Positions 21,578 to 21,621 of a stretch of 21,621 nucleotides of DNA are shown piece by piece. How positions within the stretch are numbered: position 1 is the first letter of the stretch; each line of letters begins with the position of its first letter. Under the pieces are notes generated by a model, which was not told the origin of the DNA, did not search any database, and saw nothing but the letters and a program-made list of their open reading frames with translations. A program made the position numbers and the translations under genes. Origin of the DNA: a virus; the IMG/VR virus record IMGVR_UViG_3300035698_007329, positions 1-21,621 of that record; one strand, written 5' to 3'.

Positions 21578-21606
21578 TTGACTCCTATTTCCAAGGATGC
21601 TATACT
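21578..21606 (+). promoter_or_regulatory. Sigma-70-type promoter, rightward
   Basis: TTGACT (21578-21583), 17-base spacer ending GATGC, then TATACT (21601-21606), with an extended -10 TGC. It shares GACTTGAC and GATGCTATACT with the leftward promoter. The palindrome TATAC-TGG-GTATA (21601-21613) covers the -10. It should drive genes beyond the right edge. Confidence 0.8.
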
Positions 21607-21621
21607 GGGTATAGAAGGATA

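Noticed and set aside
1-21621. tRNA genes, CRISPR arrays, insertion sequences, integrase
   Set aside because: No cloverleaf with a GTTCRA arm, no regularly spaced repeats, no transposase or integrase motif was found by eye on either strand; the Cas4-like gene is a phage exonuclease without cas neighbours.

Overview
This is an AT-rich stretch of an uncultured tailed-phage genome (class Caudoviricetes). The order of virion genes (adaptor, nozzle/stabiliser, fibre, then large ejection-type proteins) suggests a short-tailed, podovirus-like particle. The window is only part of the genome: terminase, portal, scaffold, DNA polymerase and helicase are absent. TGA is used as a stop (for example at the end of the RusA-like gene), so the code is standard. 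The two best promoters are of sigma-70 type. Shine-Dalgarno signals are weak, and nearly every start is an ATG preceded by T in an A/T-rich leader. The host cannot be named from this sequence.

Positions 1-11,789 form a rightward virion operon. It starts with the end of an unknown gene, then a head-tail adaptor, a gp10/gp12-like nozzle protein, a fibre-like protein and a 51-residue protein. Three probable internal (ejection) proteins follow: a charged 430-residue protein, a 443-residue protein with a lytic transglycosylase domain, and an 1804-residue multidomain protein with a DnaJ-type J domain (HPD) and a HEIGH zinc-metallopeptidase motif. A bidirectional terminator at 11,811-11,844 closes the operon.

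Positions 12,044-21,467 form a leftward (minus-strand) early region of small, tightly packed and often overlapping genes. The recognisable core is DNA metabolism: an SSB-like protein with a terminal IPF, a Cas4/RecB-like PD-(D/E)XK nuclease with four cysteines, a helical protein that could be a recombination mediator, a beta-class DNA methyltransferase, two small HNH-type proteins and a RusA-like Holliday junction resolvase. A DUF7768-like protein, a membrane-anchored protein with a transglutaminase-like Cys-His-acid pattern, and many hypotheticals surround it.

Regulatory DNA lies at 20,100-20,340 and 21,468-21,621. These stretches hold two closely similar promoters facing opposite ways, each with a palindrome over the -10 element, and four perfect TTATCCACA DnaA boxes. 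The least expected signal is a C-terminal peptide, roughly KELNxxCLKxRYE, shared by four small proteins in two separate places. In three of the four the same DNA also carries the start of the next gene.
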